From Bacteroides sp. (GTDB taxonomy: Bacteria; Bacteroidota; Bacteroidia; Bacteroidales; SM23-62): a DNA stretch of 46,053 bases. The position numbers were made by a program, and so were the translations under genes. Positions 1 to 8,453 of the stretch are shown here, one piece after another (within the stretch, counting starts at the first letter, position 1; every line of letters starts with the position of its first letter). The stretch spans positions 1 to 46,053 of the forward strand of contig DRHS01000235.1 in assembly GCA_011053095.1 (NCBI GenBank), written 5' to 3'. The notes beneath the pieces were generated by a model. That model ran no database searches, was not told where the DNA came from, and worked only from the letters and a program-made list of their open reading frames with translations.

Positions 1-1
1 A

Positions 2-451
2 ACTCAGGCTGATCTTGACATGACCATTAATCTGTTAAGAGACAGGGTTGGCATGCCGCATATTGTTCTGGGATCCATAACAACTGATCCAAACTGGCCG
101 GATTACGGGTATCCCCTGTCCGACGTATTGTATGAAATCAGAAGAGAACGCGTAACTGAATTGTATGGCGAAGGAAGGCGTTTTGGCGACCTGATGAGGT
201 GGAGGGCTCACAAATTGTGGATTGGTAAGCGATTTACAGGCACTTATTATACCGCGGAATTAAAGCTAGTGGATGCAGATGTGCTGGCTAATGAAGATGG
301 ATACCTTGATCCGTTAATAAATAGTTTAAACGGACCCATTTTTAAAGGAAATCCAGGATACGGATTTAATCCTGAGAAGGATTATTTATTGCCTCTTCCA
401 ACAAATGAGTTAACATTAAATACTAATCTGCAGCAGAATCCGGGCTGGTAG
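2..451 (+). CDS. SusD/RagB family nutrient-binding lipoprotein, C-terminal fragment (partial)
   Basis: The reading frame is open from base 2, so the gene starts upstream of the window and only about 150 C-terminal residues are visible. The tail carries the usual SusD ending: an IRRERVTELYGEGRRFGDL stretch (the conserved RRxRxxELxxEGxRxxDLxRW block) and, at the very end, LLPLPTNELTLN followed by NPGW. SusD proteins are outer-membrane lipoproteins that sit on a SusC TonB-dependent channel and capture oligosaccharides. The lipoprotein signal and most TPR helices lie outside the window. The sulfatase and esterase downstream suggest a locus for a sulfated, acylated polysaccharide. Family call is firm; the substrate is inferred from neighbours only. 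Confidence 0.93.
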   Translation, partial: TQADLDMTINLLRDRVGMPHIVLGSITTDPNWPDYGYPLSDVLYEIRRERVTELYGEGRRFGDLMRWRAHKLWIGKRFTGTYYTAELKLVDADVLANEDGYLDPLINSLNGPIFKGNPGYGFNPEKDYLLPLPTNELTLNTNLQQNPGW

Positions 452-484
452 TTAATATGGAAATTAAATGTATCTGGGCAAAGT

Positions 485-526
485 CAAAGTCGGAGTGAAT
501 CAGCTTTGGTCTCTGACTTTGCTCAG
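485..526 (+). terminator. Possible hairpin terminator after the SusD gene
   Basis: Arms at 486-495 and 511-520 pair with one mismatch or wobble (AAAGTCGGAG against CTCTGACTTT) around a 15-base loop. It lies 35 bases after the SusD stop. No strong T-run follows, so it may be a weak terminator or an RNA-processing hairpin that lowers expression of the downstream lipoprotein. Confidence 0.3.
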
Positions 527-612
527 TTTGCCACAAAGATTTCAAAGAACGCTTTATAATTAATCGAATACTAGCATTATCAATCATATGCTAACCTTAA
601 AATGAAATAATA

Positions 613-1389
613 ATGAAAAATAAAAAAAAGCTAATTCTGGTTATCCAATTACTTTTTGTTGGATTACTGTTCTTGTTTAACACTAGTTGTGACAATGAAA
701 GTTTCTCGAAACCTGAAGTAACAACATCAACAGTGACTGATATTACAGAAGTAACAGCGACAGGCGGTGGTACAGTAACAAGCGATGGAGGTACAGATAT
801 ATTTGCAAGAGGAGTATGCTGGAACGAAAGCACTGGTCCAACCCTTGATGATGATGCCACTAACGATGGACTTGGGACAGGAGATTTTACCAGTGAAATG
901 AAAAATCTTACATTAGGTACCACCTATTACGTACGGGCCTTCGCCATGAATAGTGAAGGTATAACCTATGGTAGTGAGTTGACTTTTAGTACTCTTGAAC
1001 CGGCCGGAGTAGATTGCGTGGCTGATCTTTGGGTTGGTGACCTGGATTGTGCGGATCAGGTGTGGTCAGATTACAAACCTACTTACTGTACTGGTGTAAA
1101 AATGGATGATGACTGTAGCCTGTTAAAAATAACTTTTGATTTTTGGGGATATGGTGTGGATTCAGAGGTTGTTCTCGAATTACAATTAGAATCCTTTGAC
1201 ACGGAAACCTACACGGGGAATTTAACCCTGTTGAAGGATGCGCTCACTGAAGCGGAAGGATCTGTTATAACTTTCCACGAAGGAGCGGCTGGTACATATC
1301 AGATATTGACAAAGGAATTGCATCTTGACATGACATGGTCAGGTTACGATGCCACTGCTTCGTATCAATTTTTAATCACGCCATTATAA
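613..1389 (+). CDS. Surface lipoprotein with FN3-like domain (SusE/F-position protein)
   Basis: A 258-residue protein with a lipoprotein signal peptide (basic N-terminus, hydrophobic stretch, lipobox ending in Cys26 of FNTSC). Residues about 35-130 form the fibronectin type III-like module common in Bacteroidota surface proteins, with its typical ARGVCWNES and YYVRAFAMNSEG segments. The C-terminal half (about 135-258) is Cys-containing, beta-rich and not recognised. It lies directly after the SusD gene, in the slot where SusE/SusF-type glycan-binding lipoproteins are usually found, so a role in glycan binding at the cell surface is likely but not shown. A strong terminator follows it. Confidence 0.75.
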   Translation: MKNKKKLILVIQLLFVGLLFLFNTSCDNESFSKPEVTTSTVTDITEVTATGGGTVTSDGGTDIFARGVCWNESTGPTLDDDATNDGLGTGDFTSEMKNLTLGTTYYVRAFAMNSEGITYGSELTFSTLEPAGVDCVADLWVGDLDCADQVWSDYKPTYCTGVKMDDDCSLLKITFDFWGYGVDSEVVLELQLESFDTETYTGNLTLLKDALTEAEGSVITFHEGAAGTYQILTKELHLDMTWSGYDATASYQFLITPL

Positions 1390-1454
1390 TAGTTTTACAG
1401 CTATTTGACTCTTACACCTGGATAAATGATCTAATCAGTATTCAGGACCGTATA

Positions 1455-1498
1455 AACAGAGGTTGTCATTTTATTGGCAACCTCTGTTGTATTTTTAT
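1455..1498 (+). terminator. Intrinsic terminator ending the SusD operon
   Basis: A perfect 11-bp stem (1455-1465 with 1478-1488, AACAGAGGTTG / CAACCTCTGTT) with a 12-base loop is followed by a T-rich tract (GTATTTTTATT). It lies 66 bases after the FN3 lipoprotein stop and 35 bases before the sulfatase start, separating two transcription units. Confidence 0.8.
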
Positions 1499-1532
1499 TC
1501 ATAAATTAAATATACATTGACAACAAAATACT

Positions 1533-2945
1533 ATGACGCGTTTACCAGTTGTTATTACTATACTATTACTTCTTGTTTTTCTCACGGATTGTAAGAACAA
1601 CGGGAACAAAACTGTTCCTGGCATGGAAGCAAGGAGACCGAATATCATCTTTATTCTTACCGACGACCAGCGCTGGGATGCGCTCGGATATGCGGGGAAT
1701 GATATAATCCATACACCCAATATGGATAAACTGGCCGGCGAGGGACTGTTTTTTCGGAATGCCTTTGTAACTACCCCTATCTGTGCTGCCAGCCGGGCAT
1801 CCCTGTTTACAGGCCTTTATGAGCGGACGCATAATTATACCTTTGGGAAACCCAATCTGGATGACCGGTATATGTACCGGAGCTACCCTTATTTGCTCAG
1901 GAATGCCGGGTACAGGACCGGGTTTGTGGGTAAGTTCGGGGTCAAGGTAAATGAAGACATCCTTGATTCATTGTTCGATTCGAAAGAACTTACCTGGTAT
2001 CCCTATTTTGTAGACGTTGAGGGAGAACAGGTGCATCTTGCCGATATAAATGGGAACCATGCAATAGACTTTATCAAATCCGGTAAGGAAAAACCCTTCT
2101 GCCTTTCACTTTCCTTTTGGTCACCTCATGCCAACGACGGAGAAGAACAGCAGTATTTCTGGCCAGAATACTGCGACAGCCTGTATGCTGATACACATAT
2201 TCCTGTACCAGAAACAGCGGATCCTGCTTTTTTTGAGGCCCTGCCGGAGTTCCTGAAAACAACCATGAACCGAAAACGATGGTACTGGCGTTACGATACC
2301 CCGGAAAAACACCAGGCAATGGTAAAGGGATATTATCGGATGATAAGCGGAGTGGACAGTGTTTTAGGGAGGATACAAACTGCATTAGAGGAAGAGGGAC
2401 TTGCAGATAATACGGTGATCATTCTCATGGGTGATAATGGTTACTTTCTCGGGGAAAGGGGATATGCCGGCAAGTGGCTGATGCACGAACCATCCTTGCG
2501 GGTACCTCTGATCATTCATGACCCCCGGCAACCGGATTCAAAAAGGAGCAGGAAACTGGATGAAATGGTTCTGAACCTGGATATTACACCCACGATCCTG
2601 GAACTTGCCGGTGTTGATATCCCTGAAAGTTACCATGGTGAAAGCCTGGGTGCATTCATCAATGGGATACCGGAAAGCTGGAGGTCTTCCATATTTTGCG
2701 AACACCGGCTGGAAAACAATGCCCTTCTTCTGAAGACGGAGTGTTTCAGGGACGATACCTGGAAATTTATCAGGTATGAAGACGAACCTGGCTTGATTGA
2801 ATTGTATAATCACCGGGAGGATCCTCAGGAAACAAACAATCTCGCCCTTGGAGGGGGATATGAGAATATGCTTAAAAATTACCATCATGTATGCGATTCT
2901 ATTTCAGAGCGGTTGATGTCTGAAAGAATTTTAGAAAATCCCTGA
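1533..2945 (+). CDS. Type I sulfatase, lipoprotein
   Basis: A 470-residue sulfatase of the alkaline phosphatase superfamily. A lipoprotein signal ends at Cys20 (FLTDC), so it is probably anchored at the membrane or cell surface. RPNIIFILTDDQRWD (residues 35-49) gives the metal-binding Asp pair. CAASR at 84-88 is the formylglycine site, with Cys84 as the residue to be oxidised, followed by the usual SLFTGLYERTH. A later segment GDNGYFLGERG...KW (about 300-315) supplies further metal and sulfate ligands. Sulfatases hydrolyse sulfate esters of polysaccharides; an anaerobic-type (anSME) or FGE maturase must be encoded elsewhere. The esterase gene follows after 13 bases, implying one operon. The exact substrate cannot be told from the sequence. 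Confidence 0.93.
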   Translation: MTRLPVVITILLLLVFLTDCKNNGNKTVPGMEARRPNIIFILTDDQRWDALGYAGNDIIHTPNMDKLAGEGLFFRNAFVTTPICAASRASLFTGLYERTHNYTFGKPNLDDRYMYRSYPYLLRNAGYRTGFVGKFGVKVNEDILDSLFDSKELTWYPYFVDVEGEQVHLADINGNHAIDFIKSGKEKPFCLSLSFWSPHANDGEEQQYFWPEYCDSLYADTHIPVPETADPAFFEALPEFLKTTMNRKRWYWRYDTPEKHQAMVKGYYRMISGVDSVLGRIQTALEEEGLADNTVIILMGDNGYFLGERGYAGKWLMHEPSLRVPLIIHDPRQPDSKRSRKLDEMVLNLDITPTILELAGVDIPESYHGESLGAFINGIPESWRSSIFCEHRLENNALLLKTECFRDDTWKFIRYEDEPGLIELYNHREDPQETNNLALGGGYENMLKNYHHVCDSISERLMSERILENP

Positions 2946-2958
2946 ACGAGAAGCTATA

Positions 2959-4761
2959 ATGCAGGAAACAATCAATAAGAATCGGATAGTATTCATAATA
3001 ATACTGTTCTTATTCATTGGAAGGGATGTATCGGGCATGGTATGGATTTCGCCTGCGAACCCTGATATACGGTACACAGGGAGATGGAATTTTGATGACC
3101 CTGAAATACCATGGGTGGGATGGCAGGGCTCTTCTGTCATTGTCAAATTTGAAGGCTCTGGCATCAGCATTGAGATGGGAGGAACAGCAACTGAACAGTA
3201 TCGTATTATCCTTGACGGAATACCTGAGAACAAGCGACGGTATTTTTCTGCCGGGAGAAATACACATATTATTGCTGAAGGCCTTTCCAAAGGAGTCCAT
3301 GTTATTGAAATAATGAAGGAGACCTTTAAGGGTAAGTCCTTTTTCTATGGTCTTGAAGTAGAGGGTGCCGGGATTCATCCGCTCCCGGACCGGCCGGCAT
3401 TGCGTATCGAGTATTTCGGGGATTCGAATATGGACGGGTCTTCTAACTACAGTGAGAAAAATCAGGGAGATATGGGGACTTACTATGCTTTTCCTGCAAT
3501 GGTTACGAGAATGTTAGGTGCTGAAATGAACAATCAATCTGTGAGCGGTGCCCAGCTTTATGACAATGGCGACAATTGTGTTGGTTCCTTTATTTTCTCT
3601 GAAGATTATTATAACCAGGACCTGGACTACAGGAGTGGTTTTGATCCACATATCATCGTAGTCAATGCAGGTGCAAATGACATAGGAAACAGCAAAACCG
3701 TAGTTAAAAACCGGTATGAAAATGTAGTTGCCGATTTAAGGGCCGTTTATGGTGACAGTCCACAGATCATTTTATTCAATTCTTATGGTTGGGATGTCAA
3801 TGAACCTGCTAATTACAGTCAAGAAGTCGTCGATGAACTGGGAGATCCAAATCTTTCGGTTTGCCTCTTCCCATGGCTGTGGGAGCAGTGGCATGGTTCG
3901 CAGTGGGACCATAGTGGTGAGGCATATGTATTGCTTGATCATATTGAAGGACTTAACCCTGAATGGAACCAGGTGAATGCCGGTGACATTGTTGATGGTT
4001 TTGGTCGCGATTGGAATTTTGCCAATGGCAGTTTTGAATATTCTGCCCCCTTCGGCGGGTTTGGCTGGCGGTATTATGAAGATGGTGCTGAGAGAATTCT
4101 TGATCCCGAAAATGCGGCTGATGGTGATTATTATATCCGTCTTCAGGCTGGTGGGAAAGTTCATCAGCCGACGGATGCAACAGGCGACCTACTGCCGGGT
4201 ACAACTGCAGGAGGAGAGACCTATTATATTACAGCAAAAATCCGCGGATTGAGCGATGCTGCGAGAGCAAAGATCACTACCGATTTTCAGGGACAACAGA
4301 TCTGGACACGCGGTACCCCTCACACAACCGGATTTAATCTTACAACCGAATGGAAAACCTACACCGCCAGCTCTGTAGCTCCTGCCGGAAAATGGACTAT
4401 GTTCACTACCCTTGAGGTCGAAGTGGGTACTGTAGAATTTGATGATGTTTCCATGAGCAATAAAAATCCGGAAAATCCAGGCAATGAAACTCTAACCAAA
4501 TCCTTTATCGATAAGAGGAGCGAAGTGAATGTCTTTCCTGATCCGGTCTCTGACAATTCTGTTTTAAAATTTACCAATTCAACGAAGCTGAACATGACCA
4601 TACAGATTTACAATTCTGCAGGCTCAATAATGAAAATTATTAAAACCACTTCAAACCAGATTTCTCTCTCCTCCGGTGAGTTCAACCGGGGATATTACTT
4701 ATACAGGATTTTCAGTAATGACAGACAGAAATACTTTACGGGCAGGTTTATTGTAGATTGA
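2959..4761 (+). CDS. Secreted SGNH/CE2-like carbohydrate esterase with T9SS sorting domain
   Basis: A 600-residue exported protein. After an N-terminal signal segment (residues 8-26), residues about 30-140 form a beta-sandwich like that of CE2 acetylesterases. An SGNH-hydrolase domain follows, with the GDSN nucleophile block (Ser156) and NAGAND (236-241, block III). His318 in the WDHSGEA segment is the best candidate for the catalytic histidine. Residues about 350-505 look like a carbohydrate-binding beta-sandwich ending in VEFDDVSM. The last 80 residues (VNVFPDPVSDN...) are a type A T9SS sorting domain, so the protein is released or attached at the surface. RBS-like GAGAAG precedes the start. 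It probably removes acyl groups from the same glycan that the sulfatase attacks; substrate unproven. Confidence 0.85.
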   Translation: MQETINKNRIVFIIILFLFIGRDVSGMVWISPANPDIRYTGRWNFDDPEIPWVGWQGSSVIVKFEGSGISIEMGGTATEQYRIILDGIPENKRRYFSAGRNTHIIAEGLSKGVHVIEIMKETFKGKSFFYGLEVEGAGIHPLPDRPALRIEYFGDSNMDGSSNYSEKNQGDMGTYYAFPAMVTRMLGAEMNNQSVSGAQLYDNGDNCVGSFIFSEDYYNQDLDYRSGFDPHIIVVNAGANDIGNSKTVVKNRYENVVADLRAVYGDSPQIILFNSYGWDVNEPANYSQEVVDELGDPNLSVCLFPWLWEQWHGSQWDHSGEAYVLLDHIEGLNPEWNQVNAGDIVDGFGRDWNFANGSFEYSAPFGGFGWRYYEDGAERILDPENAADGDYYIRLQAGGKVHQPTDATGDLLPGTTAGGETYYITAKIRGLSDAARAKITTDFQGQQIWTRGTPHTTGFNLTTEWKTYTASSVAPAGKWTMFTTLEVEVGTVEFDDVSMSNKNPENPGNETLTKSFIDKRSEVNVFPDPVSDNSVLKFTNSTKLNMTIQIYNSAGSIMKIIKTTSNQISLSSGEFNRGYYLYRIFSNDRQKYFTGRFIVD

Positions 4762-4774
4762 TTGTTTAAAGATC

Positions 4775-5540
4775 TCAGGACCTTCGTGATAAATAGTTGA
4801 GATAATAGTAGAACGGGATCCCTGCGCTCAGCAGGATTGCTCCATAGAGAATAATTTCATACTCCAGTCCGGTGATGGCCCACAAAGAATAGAGAAATGC
4901 AGGTACTGCAATGGCAATGATGATTCCCATGATTATTTTGCTTCCTGGTTTTATCAGTTGAGCGAAGACAAGGCCTGCAAGAAGTTCTGCATTCAGGAGG
5001 GCCAGTGTTCCTGCTTCGGTGATGGGAGATGTGCTTCCGTACATGCCGTAATTGGATTTACATAAGGGATGCAGAAGGGTTTTGTGGAGATGTCCCCGTG
5101 AAGGGTTGATACCATTTCATAATTTCCCAGCATGTCCCCGAGCTTTGTGGAATGCTGCATATGTTTTCTGGTAAACAATTCCACATTACCCTTTTCAATA
5201 TTCTGAAACCAGGTATTGGTTACACCGATTCCAAACCATGTCTCCTGGCCCTGTTTTTTACCCATGTGAAACGCATGATCACCGTTTTTTTTAAAATCTC
5301 GATATTGGGAGGGGCAGTCTGAATGGATTGATCGACCAGTTCTCGCTGTATGTATACCACATCATTCTTGATTCGGACAGCATCAGATTTACTGAAAATT
5401 TTCAGGGCTCTTTCGGATGCTACCTTTAACCCGGTATCTTCAAGTATTCGAATGGAATACTGGTGTATATTGTTGATCTGGTCAGGACTAAGAAGCTTCA
5501 GGCTGGGCCGGACTACTATTGGACTTCTGGAAGCTGACGT
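4775..5540 (-). pseudogene. Decayed MttB-family methyltransferase gene, fused by deletion to the tail of an APC-type permease
   Basis: Three minus-strand frames together read as fragments of one trimethylamine methyltransferase (MttB/COG5598) protein. Frame one, from about 5537, gives NNIHQYSIRILEDTGLKVASE and on to QTAPPNIEIL. At the A8/T8 tract near 5285-5292 a one-base loss breaks it. Frame two continues GDHAFHMGKKQGQETWFG to STKPFCIPYVNPIT (about 5058). A third frame from about 5044 has GSTSPITEAG and NAELLAGLVFAQLIKPG, the conserved MttB core. Around 4925 this switches to two membrane helices (FLYSLWAITGLEYEIILYG...) resembling the C-terminus of an APC amino-acid permease. Internal stretches are missing, the usual ATG is absent, and only about 240 codons of two genes remain. 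It begins 10 bases after the saccharopine dehydrogenase stop, so it was once in that operon. Confidence 0.75.
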
Positions 5541-5546
5541 TTTGAA

Positions 5547-6869
5547 CTATGGATTAGGTAATTGTTCTGATGATTCACTCATTGAAATACCTAAAATAGC
5601 CAATTCCTTGAGAACCGGTTCATAGATTGTTCGTTTCAAAGGAATTTGCACCCCAATCTCTTTGATTTTTCCGTCCAGGATCAGCCGGACTCCAATGGCT
5701 GCAGGCAGGGCGACCGTCCGGGCTATGGATGTATAGGTGCCGTCTCCGTAATCCAGCATTCTTGATACGATCTTTTCCTTTTTTCCGTCTGGCCAGCTTA
5801 CATGAAAAATATGCTGCATAATAACCATATCCCTCTCCTCTTCTGTCATCATCATTTTCTTGATCATCAGATCGGAAGTCAGGTCGAAGGCAGAGCCCTT
5901 CTCCAGGCTTATTGGCTCATTATCAAGAATACCCAGCCATTCTATGGCCATTAAAGCCGGATCATCATTGTTCAGTTTGAATTTCTGCATGATATCTTCC
6001 ATGAGAGTTCCGGGATTAAATCCGTTAAGTTCGGCCGTAATCCCGGCATAGGTTTTATCCTTAAAATCCAATTCCTGATAAGCTGTCAGATTAAGAGCCT
6101 TAAGCAGGTCCATCGCAGCACACCACCTGTCATATCTGAAAGTCCCCCGGTACATGGTTTTTACCTCCGGGATCCCATAAAGTTCTATGTAAGACAATGA
6201 GTCCCGGTTAGGATAGACATGCATGCGTTCAACATCCGGAAATTCGATCTCCAGGGGATTCTTGAATACATCGGAAGTATCCAGTTCAACCACTTGTCCC
6301 TCCTTTAAAAACCGGGCACCGTTATTGCTTGCCATAACCACGCCTTTGGGCGACCAGGAAAACTTGTACCTGAATGGATTATCCGATGCTTCAGGTGCAC
6401 AAAGGGCACCGCAGAGGGAGTAAAATTCATCCACTTTCCCATCCTTCCCATGCACCCGTTCAATTATTTCCATGGCAGTCATATGGTCATACCCGGGATC
6501 CACACCTATTTCATTCAAAATGATGATCCCTGCCTCACAGGCCCTGGCATCCAACGCCTTCATTTCAGGAGACACATAAGATGTAGTCAGCATGTTCTTC
6601 CTGTGGGCAATGCATCTTTCCGCCACTGTCACATGATGGGTATATGGCAAGAGGCTGACTACCAGGTCATGCGTCCTGACAAGCTCATCCAGAAGATCTG
6701 ACTGATCAACGGTCCATTCTATGGAACTTCCTGAGGAATACCCCTCCAGGATTTTATCTGCCTTTGCCCTGGTGCGGCTTGCCAGTGTTACATCAATATT
6801 GTTATCCAGGAGATGGTGCACCATAGGCTTTACAACCATACCGGCACCTAAAATTAAAACCTTCTTCAT
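5547..6869 (-). CDS. Saccharopine dehydrogenase family protein (glutamate-forming type)
   Basis: About 440 residues. The start is placed at the ATG at 6869 because MKKVLILGAGMV begins the Rossmann fold exactly there; an in-frame ATG at 6887 would add six residues. The GAGMVVKPM nucleotide-binding loop, SLLPYTHH (about 90-97), the GVDPGYDHM segment and the C-terminal saccharopine dehydrogenase domain fit the LYS9/glutamate-forming enzymes, which convert saccharopine to glutamate and alpha-aminoadipate semialdehyde or run the reverse reaction. No lysine-ketoglutarate reductase lies beside it, so the true substrate is uncertain. The ruined methyltransferase gene follows immediately. Enzyme family is clear; pathway is not. 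Confidence 0.85.
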   Translation of the reverse strand: MKKVLILGAGMVVKPMVHHLLDNNIDVTLASRTRAKADKILEGYSSGSSIEWTVDQSDLLDELVRTHDLVVSLLPYTHHVTVAERCIAHRKNMLTTSYVSPEMKALDARACEAGIIILNEIGVDPGYDHMTAMEIIERVHGKDGKVDEFYSLCGALCAPEASDNPFRYKFSWSPKGVVMASNNGARFLKEGQVVELDTSDVFKNPLEIEFPDVERMHVYPNRDSLSYIELYGIPEVKTMYRGTFRYDRWCAAMDLLKALNLTAYQELDFKDKTYAGITAELNGFNPGTLMEDIMQKFKLNNDDPALMAIEWLGILDNEPISLEKGSAFDLTSDLMIKKMMMTEEERDMVIMQHIFHVSWPDGKKEKIVSRMLDYGDGTYTSIARTVALPAAIGVRLILDGKIKEIGVQIPLKRTIYEPVLKELAILGISMSESSEQLPNP

Positions 6870-7028
6870 AAATAAATATTCTGTCATTAAACAAATTACT
6901 GCTGTGAATTACAATATAAATGGATTGGCAGAAAACCTGATCTTGTCTGGTTTTCATTAATCACGATTGTGATTATTACCCCCGGGAATCTAGCTCACGG
7001 CACAAATGTAATAAAACCAATCATCTCC

Positions 7029-7058
7029 TTGATCATATTTGCATTTTCCGTAGCTTTA
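7029..7058 (+). promoter_or_regulatory. Bacteroidota-type promoter for the serine hydrolase gene
   Basis: TTG at 7029-7031 is followed, after exactly 19 bases, by TAGCTTTA at 7051-7058, one base away from the Bacteroidota -7 consensus TAnnTTTG. A start of transcription near 7065 would leave a leader of about 35 bases before the ATG at 7100. Confidence 0.5.
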
Positions 7059-7099
7059 TACTGAACTTAACAAGTTTCTTCTAATCTAAACTCACATCT

Positions 7100-8350
7100 A
7101 TGAGACAGATTTTCAAATCTCTTTTTTCTTTATGTCTGGTACTTGTATTTCTCCTTATCTCCTGTGGTGACCCCGAGAACCAAAATTCGGATGATACAGC
7201 TTCATTGAGTTACAGGATTGATTCATTATTTCGGTCTGCAGTAGAAAACCAGGAAATTCCGGCAGCTGTGGCCTATATAACTGTGAATGAAAAAGAAATT
7301 TACCATAAGGCATTTGGATGGAAAATTATGGAAAGTGAGGTTCCTCTTGCAACCAGCGATATTTTCAGGTTGGCCTCCATGACAAAAGCTCTTACCGCTA
7401 TTTCAATCATGCAGCTTGTCGAAAAGGGATCTCTTGACCTGGATGATGAAGTTTACAGGTATATTCCGGAATTTGAAAATCCGAATATACTGATTGAAGT
7501 TTTGCCGGATTCAAGTTTCAGGAGCCGGCCAGCAGAATCCGAGATCACCATCCGGCAGCTCCTGACGCATACTTCAGGCATCGGATACGGGTTTCAGGAC
7601 GATATGTATAATGCCCTCATCATTAAGAACAATATTAGCGAAGGATTTGAGGATGATGAAAGAACCTCTTATGAGAACATACAAAGGATTGCTGGAATTC
7701 CATTGCTTTTTGAGCCGGGGGAGGATTATGTTTACAGCCTGAGCATGGATGTGCTGGGGGTGGTTATTGAGCAGGTATCAGGACTGAGATATGACAGGTA
7801 TATACAACAGAATATCCTGGATCCATTGAACATGGATGACAGTTATTTTATCCTCCCTGAAGAAGAACGGTACCGTCTGGTTTCCGTTTACCAGCCAGCT
7901 GAGACCGGTGTGGGACTTGAAAGAACAACTTACCCGGATACTGCATACCCGGTGGCCAGGCACAAACAGTTCTTTTCCGGAGGGGCTGATCTGTGCTCAA
8001 CTGCTGATGACTATTCAAATATCCTTAAGATGTTATTAAATGGCGGGATCTATGAGGGAACCAGGATCCTTAGTGAATCCTCCGTCGAAACTATGCTGGC
8101 AAAACAATCCGCTTACGCTGAGGGCGATTCATACCAGGGTTTTGCTGCCTGGATTACTAACGAGGTGGGTGCAAAGAAGGGTCCCAGGGGACTCGGATCT
8201 TTCGGATTTGGAGGATTCTACGACACCCAAAGCTGGGCAGATCCTGAGCTTAATCTGACTGCTGTATTATTGTTTCAGATGTATCCGAATAATGAATACT
8301 CCATACACCAGAAGTTCGAGGATCTTGTATACCAAACCATAGGGAAATAG
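7100..8350 (+). CDS. Serine hydrolase lipoprotein, class C beta-lactamase/esterase family
   Basis: A 416-residue lipoprotein (lipobox LLISC, Cys22). Motif one of the penicillin-recognising hydrolases is SMTK at 93-96 (nucleophile Ser93, Lys96), followed by LTAISIMQLVEKGSLDLDD. The HTSGIGYG segment at 157-164 is typical of this family. YSL at 212-214 stands where class C enzymes have YxN, as in many esterase-type relatives. These proteins are usually esterases, D-amino-acid peptidases or peptidoglycan-linked hydrolases rather than true beta-lactamases, and the missing Asn of YxN fits that. Expected in the periplasm or on the outer membrane. Substrate unknown. Confidence 0.88.
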   Translation: MRQIFKSLFSLCLVLVFLLISCGDPENQNSDDTASLSYRIDSLFRSAVENQEIPAAVAYITVNEKEIYHKAFGWKIMESEVPLATSDIFRLASMTKALTAISIMQLVEKGSLDLDDEVYRYIPEFENPNILIEVLPDSSFRSRPAESEITIRQLLTHTSGIGYGFQDDMYNALIIKNNISEGFEDDERTSYENIQRIAGIPLLFEPGEDYVYSLSMDVLGVVIEQVSGLRYDRYIQQNILDPLNMDDSYFILPEEERYRLVSVYQPAETGVGLERTTYPDTAYPVARHKQFFSGGADLCSTADDYSNILKMLLNGGIYEGTRILSESSVETMLAKQSAYAEGDSYQGFAAWITNEVGAKKGPRGLGSFGFGGFYDTQSWADPELNLTAVLLFQMYPNNEYSIHQKFEDLVYQTIGK

Positions 8351-8453
8351 TTGTGTAGGGAAACGGAGTACTGGCAGCCTGTAACTAAGAGATTCCACTT
8401 TGGATATTGATTAGGATTTTTCATTAACTTCAATCAATAAAAATTCTTTGACT

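Noticed and set aside
1335..1520. Small ORF overlapping the end of the FN3 lipoprotein gene
   Set aside because: It is a shifted-frame shadow that runs through the terminator hairpin, with no recognisable protein features.
4775..5044. Small intact two-helix membrane protein gene
   Set aside because: Its N-terminal 40 residues are the MttB core motif and the frame is a fusion remnant with no sign of an independent start.
7100..8350. Antibiotic-resistance class C beta-lactamase
   Set aside because: It is a lipoprotein with YSL instead of YxN and resembles the esterase/peptidase members; there is no regulator or mobile element nearby.
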